Assembly (NCBI RefSeq): GCF_001428025.1
Contig: NZ_LMSC01000006.1
Span: 531,558 to 572,345, forward strand
Source: Phycicoccus sp. Soil748
Lineage (GTDB): Bacteria > Actinomycetota > Actinomycetes > Actinomycetales > Dermatophilaceae
Length of the DNA stretch: 40,788 nt
Reading direction: 5' to 3'
Position numbers and translations under genes: made by a program. How positions within the stretch are numbered: position 1 is the stretch's first letter; each line of letters begins with the position of its first letter. A model generated the notes under the pieces. It made no database searches. It was given only the letters and a program-made list of their open reading frames with translations, and was not told the DNA's origin. Positions 8,179-17,666 of this stretch are shown here, piece by piece.

Positions 8179-8736
8179 TCACTCCGTCGGCGGCTGGGCC
8201 TCGGACATCGGCTCGGCCATGGTGTCCGGCATGCGCCAGCGCGCCGTGGTCATGCCAGCAGCCTTGGCGCGGTCGATGGCCTCGCGCACGACGCGCTCGG
8301 CCTCCTCGCGGCCCGCCCAGTGGGCGCCCTCGACGGACTTGCCGGGCTCGAGGTCCTTGTAGGTCTCGAAGAAGTGCTGGATCTCGAGGCGGTCGAAGCT
8401 GCTGACCTGCTCGAGGTCGGTGATGTGTGCCTGGCGGGGGTCGCCGGCCGGCACGCACAGGATCTTGTCGTCGCCGCCGGCCTCGTCGCGCATGTGGAAC
8501 ATGCCGATGGGACGGGCGCGCACCAGGCACCCGGGGAACGTCGGCTCCTCGAGCAGCACCAGGGCGTCGAGCGGGTCGCTGTCCTCGCCGAGGCTGTCCT
8601 CGACGTAGCCGTAGTCGGCGGGGTAGCGGGTGGAGGTGAACAGCAGCCGGTCGAGGCGGATGCGGCCCGTCTCGTGGTCGACCTCGTACTTGTTGCGATG
8701 TCCCTGCGGGATCTCGATGGTGACGTCGAACTCCAC
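8179..8736 (-). CDS. ppa: Inorganic pyrophosphatase (family I)
   Basis: A 185-aa protein starting at a GTG ([18 protein letters not shown]), with AGGGA upstream on the minus strand. It has the family I signatures RYPADYGY (substrate binding), [10 protein letters not shown] (the PROSITE DxDPxD metal site) and GDDKI. It hydrolyses PPi to two Pi in the cytoplasm and so drives polymerisation and activation reactions. The length is at the short end of family I (about 160-180 aa plus a short acidic tail). It is divergent from dacB, an arrangement widely conserved in Actinobacteria. Confidence 0.97.
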   Translation of the reverse strand: MEFDVTIEIPQGHRNKYEVDHETGRIRLDRLLFTSTRYPADYGYVEDSLGEDSDPLDALVLLEEPTFPGCLVRARPIGMFHMRDEAGGDDKILCVPAGDPRQAHITDLEQVSSFDRLEIQHFFETYKDLEPGKSVEGAHWAGREEAERVVREAIDRAKAAGMTTARWRMPDTMAEPMSEAQPPTE

Positions 8737-8774
8737 GACGCTGGTCCCTTCCGTTGGTGCGCGCGCCTATGACC

Positions 8775-8780
8775 TAGGCT
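8775..8780 (+). promoter_or_regulatory. Candidate -10 box (TAGGCT) for dacB
   Basis: TAGGCT lies inside the 92-bp divergent ppa/dacB gap and overlaps the palindrome CCTAGG (8773-8778). A start near 8787 would give a leader of about 40 nt ending in GAGGGGG before the GTG at 8829. An alternative leaderless GTG lies at 8790. Confidence 0.4.
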
Positions 8781-8828
8781 CGCGCCCAAGTGTTCCGTAT
8801 GACGCAAGTCCAGCGCCGAGGGGGTCGA

Positions 8829-10277
8829 GTGCGTCGCTTCCTCGCCGCGGCGGTCGCCGTGCTGGTGCTGGTGGTCGGCTACGGCGCGCTCGACGTCTAC
8901 GACCTCGTGCCGGGGTTCCTGACACGCGCGCCCCGCAGCAACAGCGGCACCGCGCCCGCGGGCAGCTCTCCGACGCCCACGGCCACCGACCCCGCCGTCG
9001 TGGTCCCGACGATGGACTCGGGCGCCCAGCCGCTCGCACCGGCGTCGGCGGGCGCGCCCATCCCGTCGGCCAAGGGTGTGGCTGCCGCACTGGCGGCCGT
9101 CCTGCGCCAGCCGTCGCTCGGCCCGTCCCCGGGGGTCCTGGTGAGGGACGCGTTCACCGGGCAGGTCCTGCTGCAGCGGGGAGTGGACCGCGAGCACGTG
9201 CCGGCGTCCACCCTCAAGCTCCTGACGGCCCTCGCGGTGGACACCACCCTCGACCCGGCGGCGACGATGCCGACGACGGTGGTCCAGGGCGCCACGGCCG
9301 GCCAGATCGTGCTCGTCGCGGGCGGCGACACCATGCTGGCGCCCGGCAAGGGCCGGGCCGGTGCGGTCGAGGGGCGCGCCGGCCTCGCCGACCTGGCCGG
9401 GCAGGTCGCCTCGGCGCTGCAGGCCTCGGGCACGACCACCATCACCCTGCGCCTCGACCTGAGCCACGCCCGCGGACCCCGGTACGCCCCCACGTGGCTC
9501 CCGGCCGACGTCGCCGCCGGCTACACCGGGGGTGTCTCGATGCTGGGCCTGGCCGGTGAGCGGGCCGTTCCCGGCCACCCGGCCCCGCGCGACCCCGAGG
9601 CGTCCACCGCCGCGGCGTTCGTGGCGGCGCTGGCCAAGCAGGGCATCACGGCCAGGCTGACGCCGGAGCGGACCTGGAGCGCGCCGGTGGCTGCAGGGGC
9701 CCTCGAGCTCGGCAGGGTCGAGTCGGCGCCCATCGGCGACGTCCTCGCCCTGGCCCTCGACGAGAGCGACAACGCGCTCACCGAGGGCCTGGCGCGGCAG
9801 GCCGCCGTCAAGGCCGGGGGTGCCGCCACCTTCGCCTCGGCCGTCGCCCTCGTGGAGAAGGTCGCCGCCGCCCACGGCGTCGACCTCGCCGGGTCGACCA
9901 TCAAGGACACCAGCGGGCTCTCCCCGGGCCAGCTGGTCTCGCCGCGTGTGCTGTCCGACGTCCTGCAGCTCGGCGCGGACGGGTCCGTCCCGGCGATGCA
10001 GGAGACGGTGGCCGGCCTGCCCGTCGCCGGTCTCACCGGCACGCTGCACGACCGGTTCACGACCACTCTGACGCGCCCCGCCGCCGGCATCGCCCGGGCC
10101 AAGACGGGCACCCTGACCGGTGCGAGCGCGATGGCCGGCACGGTCATCGACGCCGACGGTCGCGTGCTGTCCTACGTCGTCCAGGCCGACCGGATCCCGG
10201 CCGGGGTCGGAACGCTGGCGGCGAGGGCGACGTTGGACCGCTTCGTGGCTGCGCTCGCGACCTGCGGCTGCCGCTGA
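8829..10277 (+). CDS. dacB: D-alanyl-D-alanine carboxypeptidase/endopeptidase (PBP4 type, S13)
   Basis: The protein is 482 aa from the GTG at 8829 (GAGGGGG 4 nt upstream); GTG 8790 and ATG 8799 in the same frame are alternatives. The N-terminus is a basic stretch plus one hydrophobic segment (FLAAAVAVLVLVVGYGAL), so it is an exported or anchored protein, followed by a Ser/Thr/Ala-rich linker. The three penicillin-binding motifs are present: STLK with Ser127, SDN at 313-315, and KTG at 425-427. It trims or cleaves peptidoglycan stem peptides outside the membrane. It is followed closely by the DUF2342 metalloprotease, tilS and hpt, the usual actinobacterial order. Confidence 0.93.
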   Translation: MRRFLAAAVAVLVLVVGYGALDVYDLVPGFLTRAPRSNSGTAPAGSSPTPTATDPAVVVPTMDSGAQPLAPASAGAPIPSAKGVAAALAAVLRQPSLGPSPGVLVRDAFTGQVLLQRGVDREHVPASTLKLLTALAVDTTLDPAATMPTTVVQGATAGQIVLVAGGDTMLAPGKGRAGAVEGRAGLADLAGQVASALQASGTTTITLRLDLSHARGPRYAPTWLPADVAAGYTGGVSMLGLAGERAVPGHPAPRDPEASTAAAFVAALAKQGITARLTPERTWSAPVAAGALELGRVESAPIGDVLALALDESDNALTEGLARQAAVKAGGAATFASAVALVEKVAAAHGVDLAGSTIKDTSGLSPGQLVSPRVLSDVLQLGADGSVPAMQETVAGLPVAGLTGTLHDRFTTTLTRPAAGIARAKTGTLTGASAMAGTVIDADGRVLSYVVQADRIPAGVGTLAARATLDRFVAALATCGCR

Positions 10278-10279
10278 CC

Positions 10280-10285
10280 TACCGT
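10280..10285 (+). promoter_or_regulatory. Candidate -10 box (TACCGT), leaderless metalloprotease mRNA
   Basis: TACCGT lies exactly 6 nt before the ATG at 10292 and overlaps the dacB end region. The intervening GAGGGG could instead serve as a Shine-Dalgarno for the in-frame GTG at 10298. Confidence 0.5.
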
Positions 10286-10291
10286 GAGGGG

Positions 10292-11356
10292 ATGACCGTG
10301 CCTCGACAGTCGACCACCCGCTACGTCGACTGGGAGTTCGCGAAGGCGACCGGCTCCCGGCTCGTGCCCGCGGGGCCCAGCGTGACGGCGGCCGAGGCCG
10401 CCTCCGTGGTGGCCGAGGTGCGCGAGGCGGCCCGGCGGGCGCGCCAGCCCGTCGCCGACACCGCGCGGATGCACGCCCCCCGTGACGCTCCGGGCGCCCT
10501 GGTCGTCGACCGGCCGACCTGGATCGCCCTCAACGCCGACTCGATGTCGGCCCTCATGGACCCCGTCTTCGGCACCCTGATCGACAAGCAGAAGAAGGCC
10601 CCCGGCGACCTCGCCAAGGCCGTCGGTGGCCGGGTCACCGGCGCCGAGGCCGGCGCCATGCTCGCCTTCATGGCCGGCAAGGTGCTGGGCCAGTACGACC
10701 TGGCGCCCGACGGAACGCCCCAGCTGCTGCTCGTGGCGCCCAACCTCGTGCAGGTCGAGCGCGAGCTGGGCCTGGACCCCAGCGACTTCCGGCTGTGGGT
10801 CTGCATGCACGAGGAGACCCACCGGGTGCAGTTCACTGCGGTGCCGTGGCTGCGCAACCACATGGTCGAGCGGGTGCGCACCCTCGCCACCGACCTCGTG
10901 CCCGACCCGGAGACGATGCAGGAGACGCTCCAGCGGGTCGTCCACCAGCTCCCCGACGCGTTGCGCAGCGGAGGCGCGGGCATCACCGAGCTCATCGCGA
11001 CACCCGAGCAGCGCGAGCGCCTGGCCGAGGTCACCGCCGTCATGTCCCTGCTCGAGGGCCACGCCGACGTCGTCATGGACGAGGTCGGTCCGCAGGTCAT
11101 CCCGAGCGTGGCCCACATCCGCCAGCGCTTCAACGAGCGGCGCAAGGGCGTCGGTGCCTTCGACCGCGTGCTGCGTCGACTGCTCGGCCTCGAGGCCAAG
11201 ATGCGCCAGTACCGCGACGGAGCGGTGTTCGTCCGTGAGGTCACCGCCGCCGTGGGCACCGACGGGTTCAACCGGGTCTGGGAGTCGCCCGAGACGCTGC
11301 CCAAGCCGGCCGAGATCGAGAAGCCGGCGGCGTGGGTCGCCCGGGTCCACGGCTGA
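10292..11356 (+). CDS. Zinc-dependent metalloprotease, DUF2342 (zincin) family
   Basis: A 354-aa protein. The zincin motif HEETH (His173-Glu-x-x-His177) and a downstream glutamate in EGHAD (Glu255) form a gluzincin-like metal site. This is the actinobacterial DUF2342 family, some members of which carry the misleading name 'F420 biosynthesis associated'. No signal peptide is visible, so it is probably cytoplasmic. Substrate and role are unknown to me. Its fixed place between dacB and tilS is a general actinobacterial arrangement. GTG 10298 is an alternative start. One base separates its stop from the tilS GTG. Confidence 0.88.
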   Translation: MTVPRQSTTRYVDWEFAKATGSRLVPAGPSVTAAEAASVVAEVREAARRARQPVADTARMHAPRDAPGALVVDRPTWIALNADSMSALMDPVFGTLIDKQKKAPGDLAKAVGGRVTGAEAGAMLAFMAGKVLGQYDLAPDGTPQLLLVAPNLVQVERELGLDPSDFRLWVCMHEETHRVQFTAVPWLRNHMVERVRTLATDLVPDPETMQETLQRVVHQLPDALRSGGAGITELIATPEQRERLAEVTAVMSLLEGHADVVMDEVGPQVIPSVAHIRQRFNERRKGVGAFDRVLRRLLGLEAKMRQYRDGAVFVREVTAAVGTDGFNRVWESPETLPKPAEIEKPAAWVARVHG

Positions 11357-11357
11357 C

Positions 11358-12350
11358 GTGACCGGGCCGCACCCGGCCACCGCGGCGACGCGCCTGGCTG
11401 TCCGCCGCGCGCTGCAGGAGTGCGGTCCCGGCGACCTCGTGCTCGTCGCCGTGAGCGGGGGCGCCGACTCCCTGGCCCTGGCGGCTGCCACCGCCTTCGA
11501 GGTGCCCGCGCTGGCCCTGCGCTCCGGCGCGGTCGTGGTCGACCACGGCCTCCAGCCGGGCTCTGCCGCCGTGGCGCAGCGGGCGGCGCAGGCGTGCCGC
11601 GACCTCGGCCTCGACCCGGTCGAGGTCGCCACCGTGGAGGTGGGCCCGGCGGCCGGCGGTCCCGAAGCAGCGGCGAGGTCGGCTCGGTACGCCGCGCTCG
11701 ACGAGGCCGCGGGCAGGCTCGGCGCCACGCGCGTCCTGCTGGGACACACCCTCGACGACCAGGCCGAGCAGGTGCTGCTCGGGCTGGTCCGCGGCGCCGG
11801 TGGCCGGTCCCTGGCCGGTATGCCGCGTGTCCGCGGCCACCACGTGCGGCCGCTGCTCGGGGTCACCCGGGAGCAGACCCGGGCGTCCTGTCGGGCGGAG
11901 GGCCTGCAGTGGTGGGAGGACCCGATGAACGAGGACCCCGCCTACACGCGCGTGCGCGCCCGCCGGGCCCTGCTCGACCTCGAGCGCGACCTCGGGCCGG
12001 GGGTCGCCGCAGCACTGGCCCGCACCGCAGACCACCTGCGCGAGGACACCGACCTGCTCGACGCGCTCGCGGACGAGGCGGCGGCGGCCCTCGGCGCCGG
12101 TCCCTGGGACGTCGCCGGGCTCCTCGCCACCCCGAGGCCGGTGCGCACGCGGGTGTGGCGGCGGCTCGCCGTCGTGGCCGGCGCCCCGGCCGGCCGGCTC
12201 AGCACCCGGCACACCGACGCCTGCGACGCCCTGCTCACCCGGTGGCACGGCCAGGGCCCGGTGAGCCTGCCCGGGGGCCTGCGCGCCACCCGCGTCGACG
12301 GCCGGGTGTCCATCCGGGTACCCATCGTCGCGCCCGCTCCGGTTGAATAG
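11358..12350 (+). CDS. tilS: tRNA(Ile)-lysidine synthetase
   Basis: A 330-aa protein from GTG 11358, one base after the upstream stop. The N-type ATP-pyrophosphatase PP-loop is AVSGGADSLALA (about 31-42). GHTLDDQAEQVLL and the RPLLGVTREQTR segment are typical of TilS. It converts the wobble C of tRNA-Ile(CAU) to lysidine, so that AUA is read as Ile. It is shorter than the E. coli enzyme and has only the N-terminal domain plus a small substrate-binding part, as is usual in Actinobacteria. It is likely co-transcribed with the metalloprotease gene. Confidence 0.95.
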   Translation: MTGPHPATAATRLAVRRALQECGPGDLVLVAVSGGADSLALAAATAFEVPALALRSGAVVVDHGLQPGSAAVAQRAAQACRDLGLDPVEVATVEVGPAAGGPEAAARSARYAALDEAAGRLGATRVLLGHTLDDQAEQVLLGLVRGAGGRSLAGMPRVRGHHVRPLLGVTREQTRASCRAEGLQWWEDPMNEDPAYTRVRARRALLDLERDLGPGVAAALARTADHLREDTDLLDALADEAAAALGAGPWDVAGLLATPRPVRTRVWRRLAVVAGAPAGRLSTRHTDACDALLTRWHGQGPVSLPGGLRATRVDGRVSIRVPIVAPAPVE

Positions 12351-12411
12351 CCCCGCAGGCCCAACCGCACCCCGCTCACGCACCACCCGATTCGTCACCA
12401 GGAGAAGAGCC

Positions 12412-12963
12412 GTGGACGCTGCCCACATGGGAGCCGATCTGGAGAAGGTCCTCATCACCGAGGAGGAGATCCACGCCCGGCTCGAGGAGCTGGCGGCCGA
12501 GGTCTGGGCCGAGTACGAGGGCAAGGACCTGCTGCTCGTGGGCGTGCTCAAGGGTGCGGTGATGGTGATGGCCGACCTGTCGCGCGCGCTGCCGGGCACG
12601 GCTCCCGTCGACTGGATGGCCGTGTCCTCCTACGGCTCGGGCACCAAGTCCTCCGGCGTCGTGCGGATCCTCAAGGACCTCGACACCGACATCACCGGCA
12701 AGCACGTGCTCATCGTCGAGGACATCGTCGACTCGGGCCTGACCCTGTCGTGGATCAAGTCCAACCTGGAGTCGCGCTCGCCCGCCTCCGTGGAGATCTG
12801 CACCCTGCTGCGCAAGCCCGAGGCCGCCAAGGTCGAGATCGACGTCCGGTGGGTCGGGTTCGACATCGCCAACGAGTTCGTCGTCGGCTACGGCCTCGAC
12901 TACGCCGAGCGCTACCGCAACCTGCGCGTCGTCGGCACCCTCGCCCCGCACGTCTACGCCTGA
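12412..12963 (+). CDS. hpt: Hypoxanthine phosphoribosyltransferase
   Basis: A 183-aa protein from GTG 12412, chosen because AGGAGA sits 6 nt upstream; ATG 12427 is the other candidate. The PRPP-binding signature VLIVEDIVDSGLTL and the downstream RWVGFDI/DYAERYRNL segment are typical of HGPRTases. It salvages hypoxanthine and guanine to IMP and GMP using PRPP. The tilS-hpt-ftsH order is conserved in many bacteria. Confidence 0.96.
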   Translation: MDAAHMGADLEKVLITEEEIHARLEELAAEVWAEYEGKDLLLVGVLKGAVMVMADLSRALPGTAPVDWMAVSSYGSGTKSSGVVRILKDLDTDITGKHVLIVEDIVDSGLTLSWIKSNLESRSPASVEICTLLRKPEAAKVEIDVRWVGFDIANEFVVGYGLDYAERYRNLRVVGTLAPHVYA

Positions 12964-13142
12964 CCCTCCACGGCGTACGCCGCCGCGCGCCGGCGCGTCC
13001 ACCACGCGGAAGGGACGCGGGCGGGGCGGAACACGGGGCTCCTCCGCGTCGTTGTCCAGCACGAACCACGCCGGCACCTCCGTAGTACCGTCGTGGTGGG
13101 ACCGCTCCCCGACCCGGGCCGCGGCACACAGCGTGATCGAGC

Positions 13143-13175
13143 AGGAGGCACGGGGCGGCCAGCCCCGCTACACAC
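13143..13175 (+). promoter_or_regulatory. ftsH leader: distant AGGAGG with intervening hairpin
   Basis: The only good Shine-Dalgarno sequence, AGGAGG (13143-13148), is 27 nt from the ATG at 13176. Between them GGGGC (13152-13156) can pair with GCCCC (13162-13166), loop GGCCA. Folding that hairpin shortens the effective distance to about 12 nt. An in-frame TGA upstream and no ATG or GTG in between rule out a nearer alternative start. Upstream in the 212-bp hpt-ftsH gap, TACCGT at 13086-13091 is a possible -10 box. Confidence 0.45.
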
Positions 13176-15269
13176 ATGGATTTCAAGCGCATCCTTCGGG
13201 CCCCGTTGTTCTGGGTCGTCGCGGTCATCGCGATCACGCTGATGGTCTTCAGCCTCAGCGACGCCGGTGGCTACACCCGCATCGACACCTCTGCGGCCGA
13301 GCAGCTCATCACGCAGAAGAAGGTCGAGAAGGTCACGATCACCAACAACGAGGTCGTGGACATCGACCTCAAGAGTGGTCAGACCTACTCCGACGGCAAG
13401 AACATCAAGGGCGCGACCAAGGTCCGGACCGAGTACGTCGAGGCCGCCGGCCCCGGTTTCGTCAAGCTGGTCGCCGACAACCCGCCTCCCGGTGGATTCA
13501 ACCAGGACAACAAGGGCACCAACCCCTTGGTCGCCCTGCTCGGGTCGCTGCTGCCGATCATCATCCTGCTGGGCCTGTTCTGGTTCCTCATGACCCAGAT
13601 GCAGGGCGGCGGCTCGCGCGTCATGCAGTTCGGCAAGTCCAAGGCCAAGCTCGCCTCCAAGGACACCCCGAAGGTCACCTTCTCCGACGTCGCCGGGGTC
13701 GACGAGGCCGTCGAGGAGCTCCACGAGATCAAGGAGTTCCTCTCCGAGCCGTCGAAGTTCCTGGCCGTCGGCGCCAAGATCCCCAAGGGCGTCCTGCTCT
13801 ACGGTCCTCCCGGCACCGGCAAGACCCTGCTGGCCCGCGCGGTCGCCGGTGAGGCCGGCGTGCCGTTCTACTCGATCTCCGGATCGGACTTCGTCGAGAT
13901 GTTCGTCGGTGTCGGTGCCTCCCGCGTCCGCGACCTGTTCGAGCAGGCCAAGGCCAATGCCCCCGCGATCGTGTTCGTCGACGAGATCGACGCCGTCGGC
14001 CGCCACCGCGGCGCCGGCCTGGGCGGTGGCCACGACGAGCGCGAGCAGACCCTCAACCAGCTGCTCGTGGAGATGGACGGGTTCGACGTCAAGACCAACG
14101 TCATCCTCATCGCCGCCACCAACCGCCCCGACATCCTCGACCCGGCGCTGCTGCGCCCCGGCCGCTTCGACCGCCAGATCGCCGTCGAGGCACCCGACAT
14201 GATCGGCCGCCACCGCATCCTCGAGGTCCACTCGCAGGGCAAGCCGATGGCTGCCGGCGTCGACCTGCTGGCCGTCGCCCGTCGCACCCCCGGGTTCACC
14301 GGTGCCGACCTCGCCAACGTCCTCAACGAGGCGGCGCTGCTCACCGCCCGCAGTGACGGCAAGCTCATCGACGACGCCGCGCTCGACGAGGCCATCGACC
14401 GCGTCATCGCAGGCCCGCAGAAGCGCACCCGGATCATGTCCGCCAAGGAGCGCAAGATCACGGCCTACCACGAGGCCGGCCACGCCCTGGTCGCCTCGGC
14501 GATGAACCACCTGGACCCCGTCACCAAGGTGACGATCCTGCCCCGCGGCCGCGCGCTCGGCTACACGATGGTCATGCCGACCGACGACAAGTACTCCACC
14601 ACTCGCAACGAGATCCTCGACCAGCTCGCCTACGCCCTCGGCGGCCGCGTCGCCGAGGAGGTCGTCTTCCACGACCCGACCACCGGCGCCGCCAACGACA
14701 TCGAGAAGGCCACCGCGATGGCCCGCAAGATGGTCACCGAGTACGGCATGAGCGAGCGCGTCGGCGCGATCAAGCTGGGCCAGAGCCAGGGCGAGGTCTT
14801 CCTCGGCCGCGACATGGGCCACCAGCGCGACTACAGCGAGGAGATCGCCAGCGTCGTCGACACCGAGGTGCGCTCCCTCATCGAGCACGCGCACGACGAG
14901 GCGTGGCACGTCATCAACGACAACCGCGACATCCTCGACCGGCTCGTCCTCGACCTGCTCGAGCACGAGACGCTCAACGCCAAGGAGCTGGCCGTGATCT
15001 TCGAGCCGGTGCGCAAGCGCCCGCTGCGGCCCACCTGGCTCTCGAGCGAGACCCGGTTCCTGTCCGACCAGCCGCCGGTGCTGACCCCCGCCGAGCGGGC
15101 GGCCCAGAACGGCTCCCACGGCCTGGAGTCCGCAGGCTCGGACCGCCAGACCGCCGAGGCGATCGACCGGGCGGCCGAGGCGGGCACGCCGAAGGCGGCC
15201 GAGGAGCACCCGCCCACGCAGGTCATCGAGGTCCCCGAAGGTGGCCAGGTCTCCCCGAATGAGCACTGA
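13176..15269 (+). CDS. ftsH: ATP-dependent zinc metalloprotease FtsH
   Basis: A 697-aa membrane AAA protease. Two membrane segments (about 11-28 and 118-140) flank a periplasmic/extracytoplasmic domain. The Walker A is GPPGTGKT at 210-217, Walker B VDEID at 268-272, the second region of homology [14 protein letters not shown], and the zinc motif HEAGH at 432-436. The hexamer unfolds and degrades membrane and short-lived cytosolic proteins. The C-terminus (about 625-697) is a low-complexity Ala/Glu/Pro-rich tail. It lies between hpt and folE, overlapping the folE ATG by 11 bp. Its translation start lacks a normally spaced Shine-Dalgarno sequence (see the leader feature). Confidence 0.97.
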   Translation: MDFKRILRAPLFWVVAVIAITLMVFSLSDAGGYTRIDTSAAEQLITQKKVEKVTITNNEVVDIDLKSGQTYSDGKNIKGATKVRTEYVEAAGPGFVKLVADNPPPGGFNQDNKGTNPLVALLGSLLPIIILLGLFWFLMTQMQGGGSRVMQFGKSKAKLASKDTPKVTFSDVAGVDEAVEELHEIKEFLSEPSKFLAVGAKIPKGVLLYGPPGTGKTLLARAVAGEAGVPFYSISGSDFVEMFVGVGASRVRDLFEQAKANAPAIVFVDEIDAVGRHRGAGLGGGHDEREQTLNQLLVEMDGFDVKTNVILIAATNRPDILDPALLRPGRFDRQIAVEAPDMIGRHRILEVHSQGKPMAAGVDLLAVARRTPGFTGADLANVLNEAALLTARSDGKLIDDAALDEAIDRVIAGPQKRTRIMSAKERKITAYHEAGHALVASAMNHLDPVTKVTILPRGRALGYTMVMPTDDKYSTTRNEILDQLAYALGGRVAEEVVFHDPTTGAANDIEKATAMARKMVTEYGMSERVGAIKLGQSQGEVFLGRDMGHQRDYSEEIASVVDTEVRSLIEHAHDEAWHVINDNRDILDRLVLDLLEHETLNAKELAVIFEPVRKRPLRPTWLSSETRFLSDQPPVLTPAERAAQNGSHGLESAGSDRQTAEAIDRAAEAGTPKAAEEHPPTQVIEVPEGGQVSPNEH

Positions 15270-15852
15270 CGGCCGGGCGCACGTGGTCGACCACGCCCGG
15301 GCCGAGGCCGCGGTGCGTGAGCTGCTGCTCGCCATAGGGGAGGACCCCGACCGCGACGGCCTCGTCGAGACCCCGGCCCGGGTCGCGCGGGCGTACGGCG
15401 AGTTCTTCGCCGGCCTGCGCATCGACGCGGCCGAGGTGCTGTCCAAGACCTTCGAGATCGCGCACGAGGAGATGATCCTCGTGCGCGACATCGAGGTCTA
15501 CAGCATGTGCGAGCACCACCTCGTGCCGTTCCACGGCGTCGCCCACGTGGGGTACATCCCGGCCAAGGACGGGCGCGTCACCGGCCTGTCCAAGCTGGCC
15601 AGGCTGGTCGAGGTCTACGCCCGCCGCCCGCAGGTCCAGGAGCGGCTCACGACCCAGGTGGCCGACGCCCTCGTCGAGCACGTGGGAGCCCAGGGCGTCA
15701 TCGTGGTCATCGAGTGCGAGCACCTGTGCATGTCCATGCGGGGCATCCGCAAGCCCGGCTCGAGGACCATCACCTCGGCCGTGCGCGGCCAGCTGCGCGA
15801 CCCGGCGACCCGCGCCGAGGCCATGGCGCTGCTGCTCGGTGGCAAGCGGTGA
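15259..15852 (+). CDS. folE: GTP cyclohydrolase I
   Basis: A 197-aa protein from ATG 15259, inside the end of ftsH; GTG 15241 is an alternative. Zinc and active-site motifs are [28 protein letters not shown] and [10 protein letters not shown]. It converts GTP to dihydroneopterin triphosphate, the first step of folate (tetrahydropterin) synthesis. Overlaps on both sides (11 bp with ftsH, GTGA with the next gene) suggest translational coupling through the operon. Confidence 0.97.
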   Translation: MSTDGRAHVVDHARAEAAVRELLLAIGEDPDRDGLVETPARVARAYGEFFAGLRIDAAEVLSKTFEIAHEEMILVRDIEVYSMCEHHLVPFHGVAHVGYIPAKDGRVTGLSKLARLVEVYARRPQVQERLTTQVADALVEHVGAQGVIVVIECEHLCMSMRGIRKPGSRTITSAVRGQLRDPATRAEAMALLLGGKR

Positions 15853-17666
15853 GCGGACGCGGTTCCACGCGCCCCACCAGACCCGAGCAGAGCACCAGCT
15901 CCAAGACCCCTGTCGGCTCCAAGACCCCTGTCGGCTCCGAACCCGCTGCCGGCCACAGGCCGGTCGCCAGGCCCGCCGCCACCCTGCCGACGTTCCTCGC
16001 CGCGCCCGGCATCCCCCGGCTGCTCGGCACCCTGACCTACCTCGTCGGGGCGGTCGACCTGCTCACGGGGCTGCTGCACACCTGGCGACTGCGGCTGCAC
16101 GGGGTCACCGAGATCCTCCCCGGCGCCCTCACCGACGCCGCTGCGGCGGCCACCGTGGTCTCCGGCGTGTTCCTCGTCCTGCTCGGGCACTCCCTCAAGC
16201 GTCGCAAGCGGCGTGCGTGGCGAGCCGCCGTGGCCCTGCTCGGCCTCTCGGTGGTGCTGCACGTCGTCAAGCCCGAGCCCGTCGCCGCCCTCGTCGCCGC
16301 TGCAGGCCTCGTGCTGCTGGTGCGGCACCGCGACGAGTTCCGGGCCCTCGGCGACCCCTCCACCCGCTGGCGCGCCGTGCGCCTGTTCTTCGCCCTGCTC
16401 GCCGTGTCGCTCGTCGCGGGCACCCTGGTCATCTGGCTCAACCGCCGCGACACCGTCGGCGGGTTCCCGGGTCTGGGCGACCTGGTCCGCGAGCTGGCCT
16501 ACGGCATGGTCGGCGCCACCGGGCCGCTCGTGTTCACCCGCGACCGGTCCAACGACGTCGTGGGGTCGCTGCTGCTCGGCCTGGGACTGATGACGCTGCT
16601 GACCCCGGCCTACCTCGCCCTGCGCAGCCCCGAGCCGCTGCCGCAGGTGGGCGAGGACGAGGAGCAGCGCGTGCGCGAGCTGATGGCCCGGCACGCCGAC
16701 TCCCTTGCCTACTTCAACACCCGCCGCGACAAGAGCCTCGTCTGGTCGGCCACCGGGAAGTCGGCGATCGCCTACCGCGTGGTCTCCGGGGTGATGCTCG
16801 CCAGTGGCGACCCCATCGGCGACCCCGAGGCGTGGCCGGGCGCGATCTCCGCGTTCCTCGACGAGGCGCAGGAGCACGCCTGGACCCCCGCGGTCCTCGG
16901 CTGCTCCGAGTACGCCGGCACGGTGTGGGTGCGCGAGACGGGCTTCTCGGCGCTCGAGCTCGGCGACGAGGCGGTCGTCGACACCACCGAGTTCACCCTC
17001 CAGGGCCGGCCGATGCGCAACGTTCGCCAGATGGTCGGCCGCATCGCCCGCGCCGGGTACACGGTCGACGTGGACCGGGTGCGCGACGTCGACGCCTCCG
17101 TGCGGGCGACCGCGCTCGCCGACGCGGCGGCCTGGCGGTCCTCGGCCACCGAGCGTGGGTTCTCCATGGCGCTCGGGCGACTGCTCGACGACTCCGACCC
17201 CGACTGCGTCTTCGTCGCGGCACGGCAGGATGGGGTGGTGCGCGCGTTCCTGCAGTTCGTCCCCTGGGGTGCCGACGGCATGTCCCTGGACGTCATGCGT
17301 CGCGACTCCACCGCCGAGGGTGGCGTCAACGAGCTGATGATCGTCGAGGCCCTGCAGGCGGCCAAGGGGCTCGGCGTGCGCCGGGTCTCCCTCAACTTCG
17401 CCGCCTTCCGCTCTGCCCTCGAGCGCGGGGAGAAGCTCGGCGCCGGCCCGGTCCTGCGGCTGTGGCGCCGCGTGCTCCTGTTCGCCTCGCGGTGGCTGCA
17501 GATCGAGAGCCTGTACCGGTTCAACGCCAAGTTCCAGCCGGCGTGGCAGCCGCGCTTCCTCGTGTACCCCGCCGCCGGCGACCTGCCGCGCGTCGGGTTC
17601 GCTGCCCTGGAGGCCGAGGCGTTCCTCACCTGGCCGAGGCTGCGCTGGTTCGGGGGCCACACGTGA
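15849..17666 (+). CDS. Lysyl-phosphatidylglycerol synthase-like protein (MprF C-terminal domain, DUF2156)
   Basis: A 605-aa protein starting in a GTGA overlap with folE. A Pro/Thr/Ser-rich N-terminus is followed by about six hydrophobic segments (about 55-270), then a C-terminal DUF2156/LPG_synthase_C domain (about 290-600) of GNAT-like type with [14 protein letters not shown] and the late SLNFAAFRS and RFNAKFQP stretches typical of MprF/LysX. Such enzymes transfer Lys (or Ala) from charged tRNA to phosphatidylglycerol, which reduces the negative charge of the membrane. It lacks a full MprF flippase and a fused LysRS, unlike mycobacterial LysX. Its place between folE and folP is odd for a lipid enzyme; it is bounded by GTGA overlaps, so it is firmly part of the operon. 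The amino-acid donor is not certain. Confidence 0.85.
   Translation: MSGRGSTRPTRPEQSTSSKTPVGSKTPVGSEPAAGHRPVARPAATLPTFLAAPGIPRLLGTLTYLVGAVDLLTGLLHTWRLRLHGVTEILPGALTDAAAAATVVSGVFLVLLGHSLKRRKRRAWRAAVALLGLSVVLHVVKPEPVAALVAAAGLVLLVRHRDEFRALGDPSTRWRAVRLFFALLAVSLVAGTLVIWLNRRDTVGGFPGLGDLVRELAYGMVGATGPLVFTRDRSNDVVGSLLLGLGLMTLLTPAYLALRSPEPLPQVGEDEEQRVRELMARHADSLAYFNTRRDKSLVWSATGKSAIAYRVVSGVMLASGDPIGDPEAWPGAISAFLDEAQEHAWTPAVLGCSEYAGTVWVRETGFSALELGDEAVVDTTEFTLQGRPMRNVRQMVGRIARAGYTVDVDRVRDVDASVRATALADAAAWRSSATERGFSMALGRLLDDSDPDCVFVAARQDGVVRAFLQFVPWGADGMSLDVMRRDSTAEGGVNELMIVEALQAAKGLGVRRVSLNFAAFRSALERGEKLGAGPVLRLWRRVLLFASRWLQIESLYRFNAKFQPAWQPRFLVYPAAGDLPRVGFAALEAEAFLTWPRLRWFGGHT
15899..15934 (+). repeat. 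18-bp tandem duplication in the MprF-like gene
   Basis: An 18-bp unit occurs twice without mismatch (15899-15916, 15917-15934), followed by a partial third. It encodes SKTPVG twice in the disordered N-terminus, so copy changes keep the frame. Confidence 0.85.

Noticed and set aside
12954-13077. Possible small minus-strand gene between hpt and ftsH (starts WFVLDNDAEEPR-like)
   Set aside because: The first 40 residues look fairly protein-like, but the frame runs on into the antisense of hpt without a stop, and no well-placed ribosome site is present. It deserves a conservation check but is not supported.
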